48,874 nucleotides of DNA from Streptomyces sp. S3(2020). GTDB lineage: Bacteria; Actinomycetota; Actinomycetes; Streptomycetales; Streptomycetaceae. The DNA lies in assembly GCF_013044505.1 (NCBI RefSeq), contig NZ_JABERD010000062.1, positions 1-48,874 of the forward strand, read 5' to 3'. The notes beneath the pieces were generated by a model. That model worked only from the letters and a program-made list of their open reading frames with translations, searched no databases and was not told the DNA's origin. Numbering within the stretch: position 1 is the first letter of the stretch; each line of letters opens with the position of its first letter. Position numbers and translations under genes: made by a program. This document shows, piece by piece, positions 47,401-48,874 of this stretch.

Positions 47401-48849
47401 AAACCGTGGGCGCAGGAACTCGCCCGGGCTCGGCGCGCGATCAAGGTCCGTATCGCGGGCATCGACCGCTGGGCGGCGATCGAGGACGCCGGCCGCCTGC
47501 GTGACGCACTGGGCACAGCTCTGCCGGTCGGCGTGCCCGAGGCCTTCACGGAGCCGGTCAAGGATCCGCTCGGCGACCTCCTCGCCCGCCATGCCCGCAC
47601 CCACGGCCCGTTCACCTCGGCGACCGCGGCGGCCCGGTTCGGCCTCGGCGTGGCGGTCACGGAAGGCGCGTTGCAGCGCCTCTCCGCGAACGGACGTGTC
47701 GTGCAAGGCGAGTTCCACCCGGCGGGCATCGGCCAGGAGTGGTGCGACGCCACCGTACTGCGCCGTCTGCGCCGCCGGTCCCTGGCCGCCCTGCGCCATG
47801 AGTTGGAGCCGGTGTCCCCACCCGCCCTCGCCCAGTTCCTGCCCCAGTGGCAGCACATCGGCAAGGGGCACGGTCTGCGCGGCATCGACGGACTGGCGCG
47901 CGCGGTCGAGCAGTTGCAGGGCGCCTCCGTGCCCGCCTCCGCCCTGGAGAAGCTGGTCCTGCCGTCGCGCGTCGCGAACTACACCCCGGCGATGCTGGAC
48001 GAACTCACCTCCGCGGGCGAGCTGGTGTGGGCCGGTGCGGGCTCCCTGCCCGGCAAGGACGGCTGGGTCTCCCTCTATCTCGCCGACGCGGCGCCCCTGC
48101 TCCTGCCACCACCGCACCCCTTGGAGCTGACGGCGCTGCACGAGTCCGTACTGACCGCCCTCTCGGGCGGCTACGGACTGTTCTTCCGCCAGATCACCGA
48201 CCAGGTCCGCGCGACCACCCACCCCGACGTCACCGATCCCCAACTCGCCGACGCCGTCTGGGACCTGGCCTGGTCCGGCCGCCTGACCAGCGACACGCTC
48301 ACGCCCATGCGCTCCCTGCTGGGCTCAGGACGCACGGCCGGCTCCACGGCCCACCGCGCCAAACGCACGGTCCCGCGCGGCCGCTACGGCTCCCTCACCG
48401 CCGCCGCCCGCCCCGCCTCCCGAACCGGTCCGCCCACGGTCGCCGGCCGCTGGTCTCTGCTGCCCGGCCGGGAGCCCGACCCCACCCTGCGGGCCCACGC
48501 GCTGGCCCGCACCCTCCTCGACCGGCACGGTGTGGTGACCCGGGGCGCGGTCTCCGCGGAAGGCGTCGAGGGCGGCTTCTCGGCGACGTACCGCATCCTG
48601 TCCGCCTTCGAGGAGACGGGCCAGGCCCGCCGCGGCTACGTCGTGGAAGGCCTCGGCGCCGCCCAGTTCGCCATGGACGGCGCGGTCGACCGCCTCCGCG
48701 CGGTGGCCAACGCCCGCGAACGAGAAGAGGGCCTGCCGGGCACCGGCTTCGGCACCCCCGGCGCGCAGGATGACTTCAAGGCACCCCCCGCCGACGACTT
48801 CGCCGACTTCGACTGGCTGGACGAGGCCCCACGCTCCCCCGGCGACTAG
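44482..48849 (+). CDS. lhr: Lhr-type ATP-dependent DNA helicase
   Basis: Predicted 1455-aa superfamily 2 helicase, complete in the window. Motif Q lies around FDAPTAAQAGAWNAI, Walker A APTGSGKT near residue 49, motif II LDEVHAV near 173, motif III LSATVRP near 205, and motif VI region GLQRVGRAGHQ near 395. A Lhr winged helix and core domain follow (about 430-850), then a long C-terminal Lhr region to the end. This is the length of full Lhr, 3'-5' helicases implicated in DNA repair in mycobacteria. ATG 44482 has AGGA eight bases upstream. It diverges from the AraC gene and is followed by 25 bp of non-coding sequence at the window edge. Confidence 0.95.
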   Translation: MVSDARRALDGFSPATRGWFTGAFDAPTAAQAGAWNAIKEGSDVLVVAPTGSGKTLAAFLAALDQLTSTPPPADPRKRCRVLYVSPLKALAVDVERNLRSPLTGIRQESVRLGLPEPEVKVGIRSGDTPAAERRALATRPPDILITTPESLFLMLTSATRDALTGIETVILDEVHAVAGTKRGAHLALSLERLDELLPRPARRIGLSATVRPVDEVARYLSPHRKVEIVQPKSGKEFDLSVVVPVEDLGELGGSPVADGTEGAERPSIWPHVEERITDLVQSHRSTIVFANSRRLAERLCNRLNEIAYERATGETLDEHHAPAELMGGSGAAQGAPPVIARAHHGSVSKEQRALVEEDLKAGRLPAVVATSSLELGIDMGAVDLVVQVESPPSVASGLQRVGRAGHQVGAVSTGVVFPKYRGDLVQAAVVTERMRTGSIESLRVPANPLDVLAQQLVAMTSMDTWQLDDLLAMVRRAAPFASLPDSAFTAVLDMLAGRYPSDAFAELRPRVVWDRVAGTITGRPGAQRLAVTSGGTIPDRGLFGVFLAGADPKKGGGRVGELDEEMVYESRVGDVFTLGTSSWRIEDITRDRVLVSPAPGVPGRLPFWKGDQLGRPLELGRAVGAFLREVGSLPKDKARTRLLAAGLDTWAADNVLAYLDEQREACGHIPDDRTIVVERFRDELGDWRVVVHSPFGAQVHAPWALALGAKLSERYGMDAQVMHADDGIVLRLPDADLMGLDLLDQEPARLGTEYDADQAPVGAADVVFDKGEVDQVVTEQVGGSALFASRFRECAARALLLPRRSPGKRTPLWQQRQRAAQLLQVASEFGSFPIVLEAVRECLQDVFDVPGLVELMGDLESRKVRLVEVTTPEPSPFARSLLFGYVAQFLYEGDSPLAERRAAALSLDSRLLAELLGQAELRELLDAEVLAELEQELQWLTEDRRIKDAEGVADLLRLLGPLTDAELAERGAEKPWAQELARARRAIKVRIAGIDRWAAIEDAGRLRDALGTALPVGVPEAFTEPVKDPLGDLLARHARTHGPFTSATAAARFGLGVAVTEGALQRLSANGRVVQGEFHPAGIGQEWCDATVLRRLRRRSLAALRHELEPVSPPALAQFLPQWQHIGKGHGLRGIDGLARAVEQLQGASVPASALEKLVLPSRVANYTPAMLDELTSAGELVWAGAGSLPGKDGWVSLYLADAAPLLLPPPHPLELTALHESVLTALSGGYGLFFRQITDQVRATTHPDVTDPQLADAVWDLAWSGRLTSDTLTPMRSLLGSGRTAGSTAHRAKRTVPRGRYGSLTAAARPASRTGPPTVAGRWSLLPGREPDPTLRAHALARTLLDRHGVVTRGAVSAEGVEGGFSATYRILSAFEETGQARRGYVVEGLGAAQFAMDGAVDRLRAVANAREREEGLPGTGFGTPGAQDDFKAPPADDFADFDWLDEAPRSPGD

Positions 48850-48874
48850 ATCTCCCCACGCGACCTCGCCTCAC

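Noticed and set aside
1..48874. tRNA, rRNA, insertion sequences, prophage or integrase sites
   Set aside because: I saw no cloverleaf-forming CCA-type gene, transposase or integrase motif, or attachment-like repeats; a tRNAscan and IS search would be needed to be certain.

Overview
The window is a chromosomal segment of a Streptomyces (or very close actinomycete). G+C is very high, GTG and TTG starts are common, lipoprotein signals of the LTATAC type recur, and gene content and order match, from memory, the S. coelicolor SCO5769-SCO5801 region: recA-recX, the gluRK/gluABCD glutamate system, miaB, miaA, dapF, rshA, hflX and a three-gene siderophore locus. I see no rRNA, tRNA, insertion sequence, prophage or CRISPR array. 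This is conserved core chromosome with some variable inserts.

Layout. 1-5.9 kb: an NIS (citrate-type) siderophore locus on the minus strand: diaminobutyrate-type aminotransferase, IucA/IucC synthetase and GNAT acyltransferase. Two of the three proteins carry tandem-repeat low-complexity inserts. 5.9-8.5 kb: two tandem paralogous secreted trypsin-like protease lipoproteins. 8.5-17.2 kb, mainly minus: hflX, an M1 metallopeptidase, rshA, dapF, a small membrane protein and miaA, with one unknown plus-strand gene. 17.4-24.7 kb: a small E/A-rich protein, an orphan MT0933-type antitoxin-like protein, a LigB-fold protein lacking metal histidines, miaB, a NarL-type two-component system, a KhtTU-type K+/H+ antiporter and a MazG-like hydrolase. 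24.9-31.8 kb: a TAXI substrate-binding protein, then gluK-gluR divergent from gluABCD; the shared intergenic region holds a 23-bp tandem direct repeat and a 20-bp perfect palindrome, and a 15-bp-stem hairpin separates gluB from gluC. 31.9-35.9 kb: an FAD monooxygenase, a cysteine dioxygenase-rhodanese pair preceded by a newly picked out 15-codon Cys-rich leader ORF, and an orphan sugar-type binding lipoprotein. 36.3-38.6 kb: recA-recX with a LexA-type promoter; RecX has a long Gly/Tyr and RGG-rich tail at its N-terminus. 38.7-44.2 kb: a small gene broken by an 8-bp tandem duplication, membrane proteins, an AI-2E transporter, DUF3046, a possible toroid-fold protein followed by five 31-bp tandem repeats, AzlCD and its AraC-type regulator. 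44.5-48.8 kb: a complete Lhr-type helicase.

The most useful new observations are the Cys-rich leader peptide and hairpin ahead of the cysteine dioxygenase operon, the operator-like repeats between gluR and gluA, the repeat-expanded siderophore genes, and the frameshifted gene beside recA. Starts were chosen from visible ribosome binding sites, and several differ from the longest possible reading frame.
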